Source: Siphonodentalium dalli (Eukaryota > Mollusca > Scaphopoda > Gadilida > Siphonodentaliidae). From it: 64,000 nt of DNA. The position numbers and the translations under genes are program-made. Below the pieces are notes generated by a model. That model saw nothing but the letters and a program-made list of their open reading frames with translations, searched no databases and was not told the DNA's origin. Shown here piece by piece: positions 23,237-33,880 of this stretch (positions are counted from its first letter, which is position 1; each line of letters starts with the position of its first letter). Location: positions 143,731,950-143,795,949 of the forward strand of contig CP136063.1 in the NCBI GenBank assembly GCA_032622095.1, read 5' to 3'.

Positions 23237-23989
23237 ACCCTCTCCCTTAACTCCCGTATTACAATGTTATACCCATATCTCAATTCTAAACATGTAATTG
23301 CTTTGCAATCATACAAACACTGTATATCCCGTCTGCTTTACATCAAGTGATATTTCAGTCACATGAGGTAACATTTATTCCACGACGAGAGGACTTTAAA
23401 AAAGCATTTTGCTTGTTGTCCAATCCTCTTTCTAAATCTATATGTATCTATATGTGTATTGTGTTTCTGTAAAATGTTTGATTTTTTAAAAATAAATATT
23501 GTTTACACCAAACTAGGATTCCTCAAACAGTTCCCAGATAAAAGTAGTAAGTATGAATGTGTGCGAGAATCAGCACCCGCGACAGTCGCGATGGGCTAGC
23601 TCCCTGGTAAATAATTAAACGACCGAATATCTCTCCGCAGTATGCATATTGTGCTTCGTGTACATGTATGCATAGTGTTGCGCCATTCGAGAACAGGGTG
23701 CCGAGTGTTGGACATGTAATTAGATACAAACACATGTATAGGTTTTATGATGGATTGGCATCAATATTTACTACTGCTTTATCGGATATTGCCCCGTTCA
23801 ACCTCCACGAAGCTGCTTTATTTAAAGAATGGATATTATGCGAGTCAATTATATAGTTATTACTAATGTTTGATTTGACATTATTAACATTCATAAAGCA
23901 TACCATCAGTCTTGGGAAATTAAAAGTTTTCCTAGACGTCCTTAAACAAAATCATGCTGTTGAAATAAGTAACTACCCTCTGTCCATAC
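23237..23989. other. Non-coding stretch, nothing recognised
   Basis: Only short open frames; no repeat identified. Confidence 0.5.
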
Positions 23990-24870
23990 CCTCAGTTAAA
24001 ACTGAGATTGCTTGATTTATTTTTTTTATTTGTAAAATAACAAATGACACATAACACAAAAATGATGGACAAGTAGATGATACTTATTGTACAGGTCGGA
24101 ACATCATGATAATGGTTGGTCGTCTGCCTGCCGCCCCTGTATAGAGATATATAAAACATAAAGGATGGCGGTTGAAATTAAAGATGTATTTAAAGATGCA
24201 TACCTTCAGTTCGTGCTGTTTTTATGACTTAAAATAGCGTGTGTTTTTTGTTTTGTTATTTCCAGCCGCTTTTTGTAAAGTGTCCCAGGCTGTCGGAAAT
24301 AAACACATGCTTATATATCGTATGCTGCCTGATAGAATAGCCATTAGTTGATATTGGGAGCATAATCCATTCGTACGTGATGTGTTCAATACTTAAACTA
24401 GGGTGAGGTACATAAAACAGTGAAAATTATACTTTATTATTTGCCAGCCGCTTGTTGCGACGTGCCACATGGTACAGGCTTTCGGGAACCGACACATTCA
24501 TGGTGTGTATATTTTGGTACAAATTAAGCTTTGGTCGCACTCTTAGATAATATTGAGAGCATATAATTTCGACATGTGGCGTCGTCAAGACTTCAAATAG
24601 GGTAGGGGTCCTCAAAACAGAACGTTTGCCTTTCTTATTTACCAGCCACTTTTGGTAAAGTGCCAACGCTTTCACAACCAAATCCATATATATATTGTGT
24701 ACTCCCTTATACAACTACCCATTGTCCATACTCTCAGTTAATGTTGAGAGGATGTCGTTCCAGTTCGTGGAGTGTTCTAGTCTTAAAACTGGGTAGTGTC
24801 CTAAAAACAGTCAAAAATTACAGTTTTATTTGCCAGCCGCTTTTTGTAAATTGTCACCAACTAGAGGCAT
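23990..24870. repeat. Diverged ~190 bp tandem repeat, 4-5 units
   Basis: The phrase TATTTGCCAGCCGCTTTTTG (with changes) recurs near 24258, 24437, 24636 and 24828, each followed by GTAAAGTG-like and CTTTCGGAA-like blocks; spacings are ~180-200 bp. A fifth, weaker unit begins near 24030. Satellite-like and old. Confidence 0.75.
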
Positions 24871-24980
24871 CCGTATGTCAATACCAATCCGTCAGGCATC
24901 ATATGATTAACATGTACGTAGAAATGGAAGGCGCATGTGTACTCGCCAGGAAACATAAACTGTTGCAGCATAAGGATGAT

Positions 24981-25141
24981 CAAACTCATATCAATTAAAG
25001 TTCCAAACTCATATCAATTAAAGTTCCAAACTCATATCGGTGAACGTACCAAACTCATATCAATTAAAGTTCCAAACTCATATCAATTAAAGTTCCAAAC
25101 TCATATCGGTGAACGTACCAAACTCATATCGCTTAACGTGC
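24981..25141. repeat. 23 bp tandem array with three-unit higher-order pattern
   Basis: Seven units beginning CAAACTCATATC. Two unit types occur: A (ending AATTAAAGTTC) and B (ending GGTGAACGTAC). The order is A-A-B-A-A-B and a final variant (GCTTAACGTG), so a 69 bp block was duplicated. Confidence 0.95.
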
Positions 25142-26832
25142 AAACTGCATGAAAGCCAATTCAATAAATATTGAACCTGCACCGTTGATGACAAATTGTG
25201 TGTGGCGTGGGACTAAATATTCAGAAATTAGAAAACTAGCAATTATGGCACCATTTCGAGATCACACTATTATCACCATTCCCGCCCGCCTGAATATGGG
25301 ATCATCTAAAGTCCACATATATGGCAGATTTTTGTGTAGAAAAAAAATACGACGCATTTGTAACCAGTTATTGTGTTACATGTGACGTGGGTAATTAATA
25401 GTAATGCGGCCTTCGAGATTCGGAAATTGGTTACTCGGGCACCAGGATATTCTGCACCAATGGTGATTCGGCACGTGATCTACTACTCGAAACCATGCGT
25501 CTTACGTTTCAGTGACACGTATATTTTATTTCAACATGTACCCAATAAACTGTAATAAATAATTGTAAATAAGTTTTGTATAAGTATGTTTATCCTCGGT
25601 TATATAATTATGCGTTTATATGTTCTGCTACAGGTACGATATTTCCATGGCTTCGCTAATGTTGGCCAAATGTTGGTGATGGTTCCATAATTGTGCATGG
25701 GACCCAACGTTAGCCCAGCGCAAGCCCAACAATGGGTTATTGATTGTGGTAGTTTCCAAATTGGACTCGTCGGCTTATCTATTTGCGTGGTATTCCATAT
25801 GGGCGAATAATACGAATAGTACAATACGGTGTTTTATCAACGGTTGCCGTAACCTGTTGATTTTAAACTTCACAAATCTGAGATTTGTAGATTTCACAAA
25901 TATATTGAGTGTCATTCCCGAGGATGAGTCGTTTAAATTATACTTGACATATATATAATTTTAGCATTTTTCAGAAGTTAATGAAACAATATTACTTTCA
26001 ACAGCAAACCCGAATGTGTTTAAATCAATCCGACATTGGATACCCTTCATAAACACATACTTAGGATAGTCTTGAAAGAGAGCTCACCAACAAATAATAT
26101 CGTCGTTTTCTTTCATGTTTTACATCGATGTATGCTTATGTGTGTACCCTCGTCTATGGACAGATTAGGCCAACGTAACGCAAAATAAATGAACATGAAC
26201 TATATCTGAGAGTTACAATAACGATTGTACATGTATGTGACTGATGTCTGAACTGACGACTGTCGTTTGTTATTCACTAATTACGCAGGGCATATTTGTC
26301 ACAGAGGGACACAACATCCAGTACAAATCCAGAGGTTCACCAAAAAGAATCTACTGATGCATTATGAACAGGATACATTCCTGTGGGATTTGATGGCCAA
26401 GAAGAATGTCAATTACGTGCACGGTAAAGGAAGGCTTCCCGATGTGGAGTTAGTTAATGTAGGCAGCATTCCCATGAGATGAAATGACAAGTCACTTCCC
26501 ACAAGAACTGGTAGAGACTCTAATAATGTTTAACACAAATGTGGGTCTCTTCTCAATTATGTGTTCGAAGTGCAGTATCACTATTGAACGTTCGCATCCG
26601 CACAGGAAAGTGCAACCAGCTTTCTTGGCTTTGATAACTTAATCCGGGAGTTGATTGGGTACCCCTGCACACCCACATGAAGAAACTTCACCGCACTTGT
26701 TTTCTTCCCTATTAAAGTCTCTCAACTTTTAAGCAATGTTTACGGCCAACACAAGGACGCCGTGTAGGCACCAGACAATATGGCCACGCTACGCTTTTTG
26801 GAACTGGTTAAGAATTGTGAATTTATATTGTA
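25142..26832. other. Mostly non-coding; one possible exon
   Basis: No repeat recognised. A candidate coding segment lies at 26288-26482. Confidence 0.45.
26288..26482 (+). CDS. Possible terminal exon of an unrecognised host gene
   Basis: A 64-codon stretch, open from a plausible 3' splice site (TTATTCACTAATTACGCAG just upstream) to TGA at 26480-26482. It has a less AT-rich composition than its surroundings. The predicted tail includes NLLMHYEQDTFLWDLMAKK and GKGRLPDVELVNVGSIPMR, which looks protein-like but matches no family I know. The reading frame also extends slightly upstream of the splice site. There is no supporting upstream exon that I can see. It could equally be chance or a fragment of a processed copy. 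Confidence 0.22.
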   Translation, partial: GHICHRGTQHPVQIQRFTKKNLLMHYEQDTFLWDLMAKKNVNYVHGKGRLPDVELVNVGSIPMR

Positions 26833-28207
26833 CTAGCAGGTTAGCCCGCCACTGGCGGCGATCGTCAGAAACATGACAATTTTTAATTTTTTTAATTAAT
26901 TTTTTTAATTAATTTTTTTAATTAATTTTTTAATTAAATTTGTAGTTTTTCAATGAGTTAATTGTGCCTTTTTAATTTTTTAATTAACCTCTTCGCTGCT
27001 AAATGACGTTATGACGTCGTGTGCTGGACTGTTGACGTTATTGGCATTTTTCAATGGGAAAATATAGCGGGAATGTCAAAAGAACCATAAAAGTGACTCA
27101 GCTGAAAGGTATTATTGTTCACAATCGTGGAACATCATACACTGTTTGAAACGTCCAGATACAGTTATTCCGATGCACTAATCTCTGAGTTCCAGTTATG
27201 TATAATGGCCTACTTCTAGTGTGCTGAAGTAGGTCCGTAGTACCTACGGACCATATAGCACACGGCGTGCACTTTTACTTCCGTAATAGATACGGACGTC
27301 ATAGCAGCGAAGAGGTTAAATATTTTGTTTTTCAATTTTACCTGATTTTGTTTTGTTTTTTTTAATTTGTTTTTTTTTTTTCAATTTTACCCGATTTGAC
27401 CTTGAATTGATAATTTTCAAGGTCAATGTCAGGTCAGGGTCACAATTTAACCCGTCCATGACACTTCCCGTATTTAGTAAGTTTGAGCTCACACACATAT
27501 ATATATGACACTTCCAGTAGGTAGCAAGTTTGAGCTCAATCGGCATTTCCTGGAATTTCCCAGAAGATATTCATGGGGAGGTCAAGTGACCAATTTTTAA
27601 ATTTGTTGATCGCATTCGTCTGTAGGTCTGAGGAATTCTCGGCCAGATATTGTTACCAACATGACATCACCAACGCGACGTAATTTTGGTACCATGTGTT
27701 GCGTTCTAAAAATAGGTCGATTGCAGTGGATTCGTAGATGACGAAATATGAGTGCGACAGAGAATATTGTTTGATCGAAAGCATTTGAATTAATACGTCA
27801 CAAGACTCGCCTTGATGCTGGCTAATAGATATTTGTCCCTGCTAGGTGTTGGGCATGTGAATTAAAATTGCGTCCCCGTTCCTATGAAGCGAGTTCCAGA
27901 TAATGTAAACAAATGCCGTCCCCCGTTCAGTTTGCGAAAGCCGAAGAGAATAAATAGCGTTAACCGGTTAATGAACCCAAATATGGAAGATCTTTATCAA
28001 CGACACTGCAGATAGGAACGCTCTTTAACTATCAACGCTATTAAATCCGAAGTGCCGTTTTTTGTGACTGAGAGTGGAGAACGGGTGCTCTGAACTTCTC
28101 CAACACGCCGCGACGACCATTCCCGTGGGATTTTACCCTTAGATGGGAAGTTTGGTCTCGATCTGACACATATATTTATATACGGAAGTCTCAAATTATA
28201 TAGTAGA
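26833..28207 (-). mobile_element. Helitron A, 3'-most member of a four-Helitron chain
   Basis: The minus strand runs from TCTACTATATAATTTGAGAC at 28207 to CTAG at 26833-26836, just after a hairpin made of CCGCC...GGCGG. The base following CTAG is T. It is non-coding, with long T/TTAA-rich runs near its 3' end (26880-26985) and a nested MITE (26988-27315). The body shares blocks with Helitron B, such as CCCAGAAGATATTCATGG. Confidence 0.85.
26988..27315. mobile_element. TTAA-flanked MITE nested in Helitron A
   Basis: 328 bp with TIRs CCTCTTCGCTGCTA.../...TAGCAGCGAAGAGG, flanked by TTAA at 26984-26987 and 27316-27319. TTAA duplications are typical of piggyBac and Kolobok transposases. The interior holds the inverted repeat GGTCCGTAG-TAC-CTACGGACC (27232-27252). 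There is no coding capacity. It inserted after Helitron A. Confidence 0.85.
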
Positions 28208-29409
28208 CTAGCAGGTTAGCCCGCCACTGGCGGCAATAGTCAGAAACATGACAATTTTTAAGTTTTAATTAATTATTTTAATTAATATAATTTTTTGTTT
28301 TTCAATGAGTTAATTTTTTTGTTTTTGTGTTTAAATTTTACGCGAAGTTTTGGTTTTTCAATGAGTTAATTGTGCCTGTTTAATTTTGTTTTTCAATTTT
28401 ACCCGATTTTGTTTTGTTTTTCAATGAACCCGTCCATGACACTTCCCGTATTTAGCAAGTTTGAGCTCAATCGGTTCGAGTCTATAAAGGACACACACAT
28501 ATATATGACATGTTCACATTCGGCGGATCGGGCACTGCGGTCAGTCAAAAAACATAACGCGCACGCTACAACTCCGGTATCACTAACGTACGCGGCACTG
28601 GAAGGTTCAGGTTAACTTCCGCCTGGACCCACGTGGCGTGACGTAATTCACAACCACGTGTATTTACCTCGAAAGTGTTAAAATTGCGCGACCGCGACAC
28701 ACACAATGGCCCGATAATGGGCACGCGTTCCCTGGAATTTCCCAGAAGATATTCATGGGGAGGTCAAGTGACCAATTTTGAAATTTGCTGGTCGCATTCG
28801 TCTGTATGTCTGAGGAATTCTCGGCTAGATATTGTTACCAACATGACATATTTAAATTAATCCCGCCGTATCCCATCACCAACGCGACGTAATTTTGGTA
28901 CCATGTGTTACGTTCTAAAAATAGGTCGATTGCAGTGGATTCGTAGAGATGACGAAATATGAGTGCGACAGAGAATATTGTTTGATCCAAAGCATTTGAA
29001 TTAATACGTCACAAGACTCGCCTTGATACTGGCTAATATATATTTGTCCTTGCTATGTGCTGGGAATGTCGTCACACAACACGCTCATGTCTAGATACAG
29101 TCTTACACGCACACGCCCAGACCCAGACGTAAGAATCACATTACACACATACGCTCTTTATCAACGACACCGCGGATAGGAACGCTCTTTAACTATCAAC
29201 GCGATTAACCCCGACGTGCCGTTTTTTGTGACTGAGAGTGGAGAACGGGTGCTCTGAGCTTCTCCAAAACGCCGCGACGACCATTCCCGTGGATATTTAC
29301 CCTTAGATGGGAAGTTTGAGCCCGATCGATCCAGCCGTTTTCGATTCTATAAAATACATACAAATATATATAGTCACATATATATACGGAAGTCTCAAAA
29401 TATATAGGA
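28208..29409 (-). mobile_element. Helitron B, second member of the chain
   Basis: Same 3' end type as Helitron A (CCGCCAGTGGCGGG hairpin, CTAG at 28208-28211). Its 5' TC at 29409 starts TCTCCTATATATTTTGAGAC. The 5' CTAG neighbour (Helitron C) follows with no spacer. Non-coding. The subterminal 5' region contains the phrase TTTATAG.ATCGAAAACGGCT seen, with changes, in other Helitrons of the window. Confidence 0.85.
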
Positions 29410-30100
29410 GACTAGCCGATGAGCCCGACGTTGTCCGGGCTATTCAAAAACCAAATTTCAAGTCGATAGCTCTACCCAGCCCGACGTTGTCCGGGCTATT
29501 AAAAAAAACAAATTTCATGTCGATAGCTCTACCCGTTTCCGAGATCTGGTCTGCGCATGCGCGAAGCTGGCGTCGCACGGGCTCGACGATCCGATAAAAT
29601 TCGTATCCGGGGCAAGATACATTCACACACCAAATTTCAAGTCGATAGCTCCACCCGTTTCCGAGATCTGGTCTGCGCATGCGCGAAGCTGGCGTCGCAC
29701 GGGCTCGGCGACCCGTTAAAATTCGTATCCGGGGCAAGATACATACACATACCAAATTTCAAGTCGATAGCTCCACCCGTTTCCGATATCTCGTCTGCGC
29801 ATGCGCGAAGCTGGCGTCGCACGGGCTCGGCGACCCGATAAAATTCGTATCCGGGGCAAGATACATTCACATAGCAAATTTCAAGTCGATAGCTCCACCC
29901 GTTTCCGAGATCTCGTCTGCGCATGCGCGAAGCGGGCGCCGCACGGGCTCGCCAATACGACAACGTCCACCGCCTGGTCAAACTACACACACGTACCAAG
30001 TTTCGTCCCGATCGGTCGAGAATCGTAGATTTGTATTAATGACAGACAAACAAACAGACAGACACACAGACAGACAGAGGTCTTCAAAATATATATGAGA
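29410..30100 (-). mobile_element. Helitron C, third member, a different family
   Basis: Its 3' end is GCCCGGACAACGTCGGGC hairpin, GGCTAG (CTAG at 29410-29413), unlike A and B. Its 5' end begins TCTCATATATATTTTGAAGA at 30100. The hairpin module is present twice (29424-29440 and ~29479-29495). Most of the body is a ~122 bp tandem array. Confidence 0.87.
29509..29995. repeat. ~122 bp tandem array inside Helitron C (four units)
   Basis: Units start CAAATTTCAAGTCGATAG at ~29509, 29632, 29754 and 29876 and include TCTGCGCATGCGCGAAGC and TCGCACGGGCTCG. Helitron D has two such units. Confidence 0.92.
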
Positions 30101-30428
30101 CTAGCCGATGAGCCCGACGTTGTCCGGGCTATTCAAAAACCAAATTTCAAGTCGATAGCTCCACCCGTTTCCGAGATCTGGTCTGCGCATGCGCGAAACT
30201 GGTGTCGCACGGGCTCGGCGACCCGATAAGATTCGTATCCGGGGCAAGATACATTCACATACCAAATTTCAAGTCGATAGCTCCACCCGTTTCCGAGATC
30301 TCGTCTGCGCATGCGCGAAGCGGGCGCCGCACGGGCTCGCCAATACGACAACGACGACCGCCTGGTCAAACTACACTCACGTACCAAGTTTCGTCCCGAT
30401 CGGTCAAGAATCGTAGATTTGTATTAAT

Positions 30429-30460
<32 letters not shown>

Positions 30461-30500
30461 AACAAACAAACAAACAGAGGTCTTCAAAATATATATGAGA
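30101..30500 (-). mobile_element. Helitron D, 5'-most member of the chain, same family as C
   Basis: It has the same ends as C with only two internal units (from ~30140 and ~30262), giving 400 bp. The 5' TC at 30500 is preceded in the minus strand by host A (plus T at 30501). A CAGA/CAAA microsatellite (30431-30475) lies just inside the 5' end. By the serial-insertion model it would be the youngest member. Confidence 0.87.
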
Positions 30501-30589
30501 TTGTTCATATTAACTGATCATTGGAACAAAGAAATATGCTATTCGTTGGTTTCCAGCGCTTTCCGATCCCTCACAAATTAGATTTTAAA

Positions 30590-32400
30590 GAACGCGGTAG
30601 AAACTGTCATCAAATTCACAATTCTAGCCATATCTCAACAAAAAATTGGCAGAACTGTGTAATTTCAGGGAGTCATATCATTACCTATGAATATTCCAAT
30701 TCATTGGAACCAAAAATGTTATATTGAATCAAAATGGCTGCCAACATGGCGTTCAAATTATGGAAAATGGTACATATTGCACCAGCGTGCCCTGCAGTCG
30801 CTTACAAGTTGTGGTTGCTGAATACAATTGACTAATCTACCTCTTATACATATAATACTAACATTTCTGACCTATCTTGGTCAATTGTTCCTATTGTAAC
30901 AACTGACATTACCAGAAATATTGCATTTTTGTCTCACGTACTTGACATAAAGGTCAGCAAAAAATAACTTTATATTTGGACCATTTGTTTAAGTAACATG
31001 GAACTATATTTGATATAAAATGTGTTAATCTGTCATAGATGTGTCACAATGAGGTGGTTATAAACCAAATAAGCAACCATATTTGGTAAAAAGTCGATTG
31101 TTCACGTATATCCCGAAAAATATGCTCAAATTGTGACTCATATGTCATTAAACATATTAATCAACCGACAACTAAGTGTGCACATATGTTGTCCCAGTAC
31201 CTTGTGAGTCGTGACATTTTAAACGCCGTTGTATGGAATGTTGCCGAAAATTTATTTTGGGGTCTGTCCATATTTTTGAAAGGAAATGGGCCGAAGTTTA
31301 AAAGGAACAGAGAGACCATGGATCACAATTTACTAATTTCTCGGAACAACAGAGAATAATGTTCGGGTTATTTGTGAAAAATGAACTGTTTATCTAATTT
31401 GGCTATCTTGAGTAATTTGGTCTGTAAACACATCATTGATACGCTTTTAAGATAGAACAAAACAATACACACGTTTCATACCAAAGATAGTTCCATTTTA
31501 CATTAAAAAATTGTTCAACCTGAAAAGTGAATTTTTTCCGATTTTTATGTCATGCTTGTGGAGAGAAAATTCGAATAATTCTGGTAACGTCACTGGTTAC
31601 ATCATTTCTGATTAAAATCATATACAAACGCTCAGCGTACTGAGTCGGATGAAATCCGCTATTTGTCGCATTACCGTCGCTATAAATAACTTCCACGGGA
31701 AACCACCACAGTATGACGTCCCTCCCACATTTTTTCTTTTAAAAAAATGACTTTGATTGATATGAAAAACATGGCTTCTCTGAATGAGTAAACACTGTGT
31801 GAAATTAGACATGCGGCGGAAAAGTATTTACGCTATATTTAGCTATGGGACGGGATGTACTGGAATTGCGCTGTCTGAAAGAATGCCCATAATCTTGAGG
31901 ATTCCATGAGACTATCGCCTGATTAGCTACATCGCTTTACTGATACATGTAGATGTTGCGATTGGCTGGCACTGGCGTAATACCTGCTGGTAGTAATGGA
32001 AACCCTACCAAATTTCGTCAAACTCAGTACACTGAGCGTTTGAGTGTGATTTTAATCAGAACTGTGTTTACCGTAGTAACATTTAACCAATAATCACCAT
32101 AAATGTTAGTATTCAATGTATGGAATTCAGAATAGCCAATTATATGCATCAACCACAACTTGTAAGCGATTGCAGGTCACGCTAGGAGGAATATCTACCA
32201 GTTTCCATATTTTGGCCGCCATTTTGATCCAATGTAACAATTTTGGTTATATTGAGTTATGAATATGTATAGGTAATGGCATGCCTCACTTACGTTACAC
32301 AGTTTTTCTATTTTTGTTGTTGTTGAAATATGACTAGAATCCCAATGGTGGTTTTTGGTGAAAGATACCGCATTTTGTAAAATCAAATTAAAAATACAAA
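30590..32400. repeat. Old long inverted repeat (foldback-like), truncated or unbounded
   Basis: 30615-30860 is mirrored by 32130-32330: blocks such as TCAAAATGGC.GCCAA, CGCTTACAAGTTGTGGTTG and AATACTAACATTT appear in reverse complement. A second pair, CTGATTAAAATCA and AAACGCTCAG.GTACTGAGT, faces inward at ~31608-31645 and ~32020-32065. The left arm carries ~650 extra bases (about 30940-31590). No target duplication was found, and the left edge abuts Helitron D. A 111-codon frame at 32355-32690 lies at the right edge and is unassigned. Confidence 0.7.
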
Positions 32401-32699
32401 ATAAAATCATAATTCTCAACCAGTTCCAAAGAGCAGAAATTGATCTAGCTGATATCAGTGAGAAAACAAATCCTATGTTCCACTTCCGCCGGCCATTTTT
32501 GCCTACCACCGAAGACGGGGAATTCCAATTTTGCCCGATAACTGTAGCATTAGTCTTAGCTTTACAAAAATATATACATTTGCATACATTTGACGAGATT
32601 GACGACATTCGGTGTATCGAAGCATCGGACCTTCGGAGTAATCGGTCTTGGCGTCAAAAGTATTTAATCCATATCATTCATAAAAAGTAATTACAATGT

Positions 32700-33860
32700 A
32701 ATAAACATATATCATATGGAGCGGATTCGACAGCAGGCTTTTTGCTTATATGTGTCGTCTCCGAATCCACACCGTGCATGAGTGTGCTTGATTTAAGTGC
32801 GATGCATTTCAGAAAATAAACGATTTAAGAGAGAATCAGAGACAGATAAATAAAGTTATATTAAACATAATATGATATTATTGAGAGAAAAAGAGAGAGA
32901 ATTAGAGAGTAGTATTAGAGATAGACGATAATTTGAAGATATGTGGATAATCTGATATAGACAGATTTTGGAGTGCTGACCAGCCTCTGATCCGACGTCG
33001 AAATCACGGTAACAGTCCATACATAATTATAACGCGGGAGTGTCGCATGGGGGTGTTTTCTAATGTGATCTGGTTGCAAACTAACGTATTGTGTCATATA
33101 TCGTTCGATTTGAGTTGGTTCCTATATGCGCACTTGTGGTTGGTGCAAACATAATTTTATTCCCAATTATAGGCACATACAAAGTCAAATACAAAGTACA
33201 CAGTATATTAAATACAGAGAAATTCGGATCTGGCAGTAAGCCAACAGCTTATAGTGGACCATTTCCTTGTATTGTCACTGTGCGGTGAGCTTACCCTTGT
33301 GATAAGTTGCGTTTGTTTGATTCAAAGTCAAAATCTACCTACATTTAAATATTTTGGTGACGTTCAAGATGAGTTTATTGTTAACCTCCTCAATTTAGGA
33401 GAGCATATATACAAATGACAATTATATACAAGTTACATAAATATGCATGCATATGTTATACTAGTCACAATATTAATATAACAGTGTTTATGCCATGTCA
33501 CACGCATGCGACCAGGTCTGATATTTTCAAATTCCATGTGTTAATGAGGTCGGTGATAATCTAATATAGAAATGCCAGTTGTCAAAAAAAAACCCAAAAA
33601 AACATCGAATTCAGAAAGTAGCATGAAAATGGCCTATTTAAGACATATGTCAGGTATAATGTGAATGTGCGTGTATGATGGATACTATGTAACACGCAAA
33701 TGGCCCAGCTGAATGAAAACAGTTTTGATGTGAAAATAGGCGTGTTGCCGATTGCTGGTGATCATGCATTAATTATCTTTGAACTATCGACCACAATGTA
33801 CGTGTGTATATATATAGAGGTTTCTTGTGTGAATCATTATAGCTAAAACAAATTATTTAT
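32700..33860. other. Non-coding stretch, nothing recognised
   Basis: AT-rich with a GA-rich patch near 32880-32930. Short open frames only. Confidence 0.5.
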
Positions 33861-33880
33861 AGATAGCTTCGAATTGTCCA

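Noticed and set aside
28466-28490. GGTTCGAGTCT in Helitrons, resembling a pol III B box
   Set aside because: It lacks a suitably spaced A box and is part of a phrase shared by most Helitron 5' regions here, so no tRNA or SINE is claimed.
29307-30498. Arg-rich open frames across Helitrons C and D (up to 139 codons)
   Set aside because: Tandem-unit translations; present in several frames and both strands.
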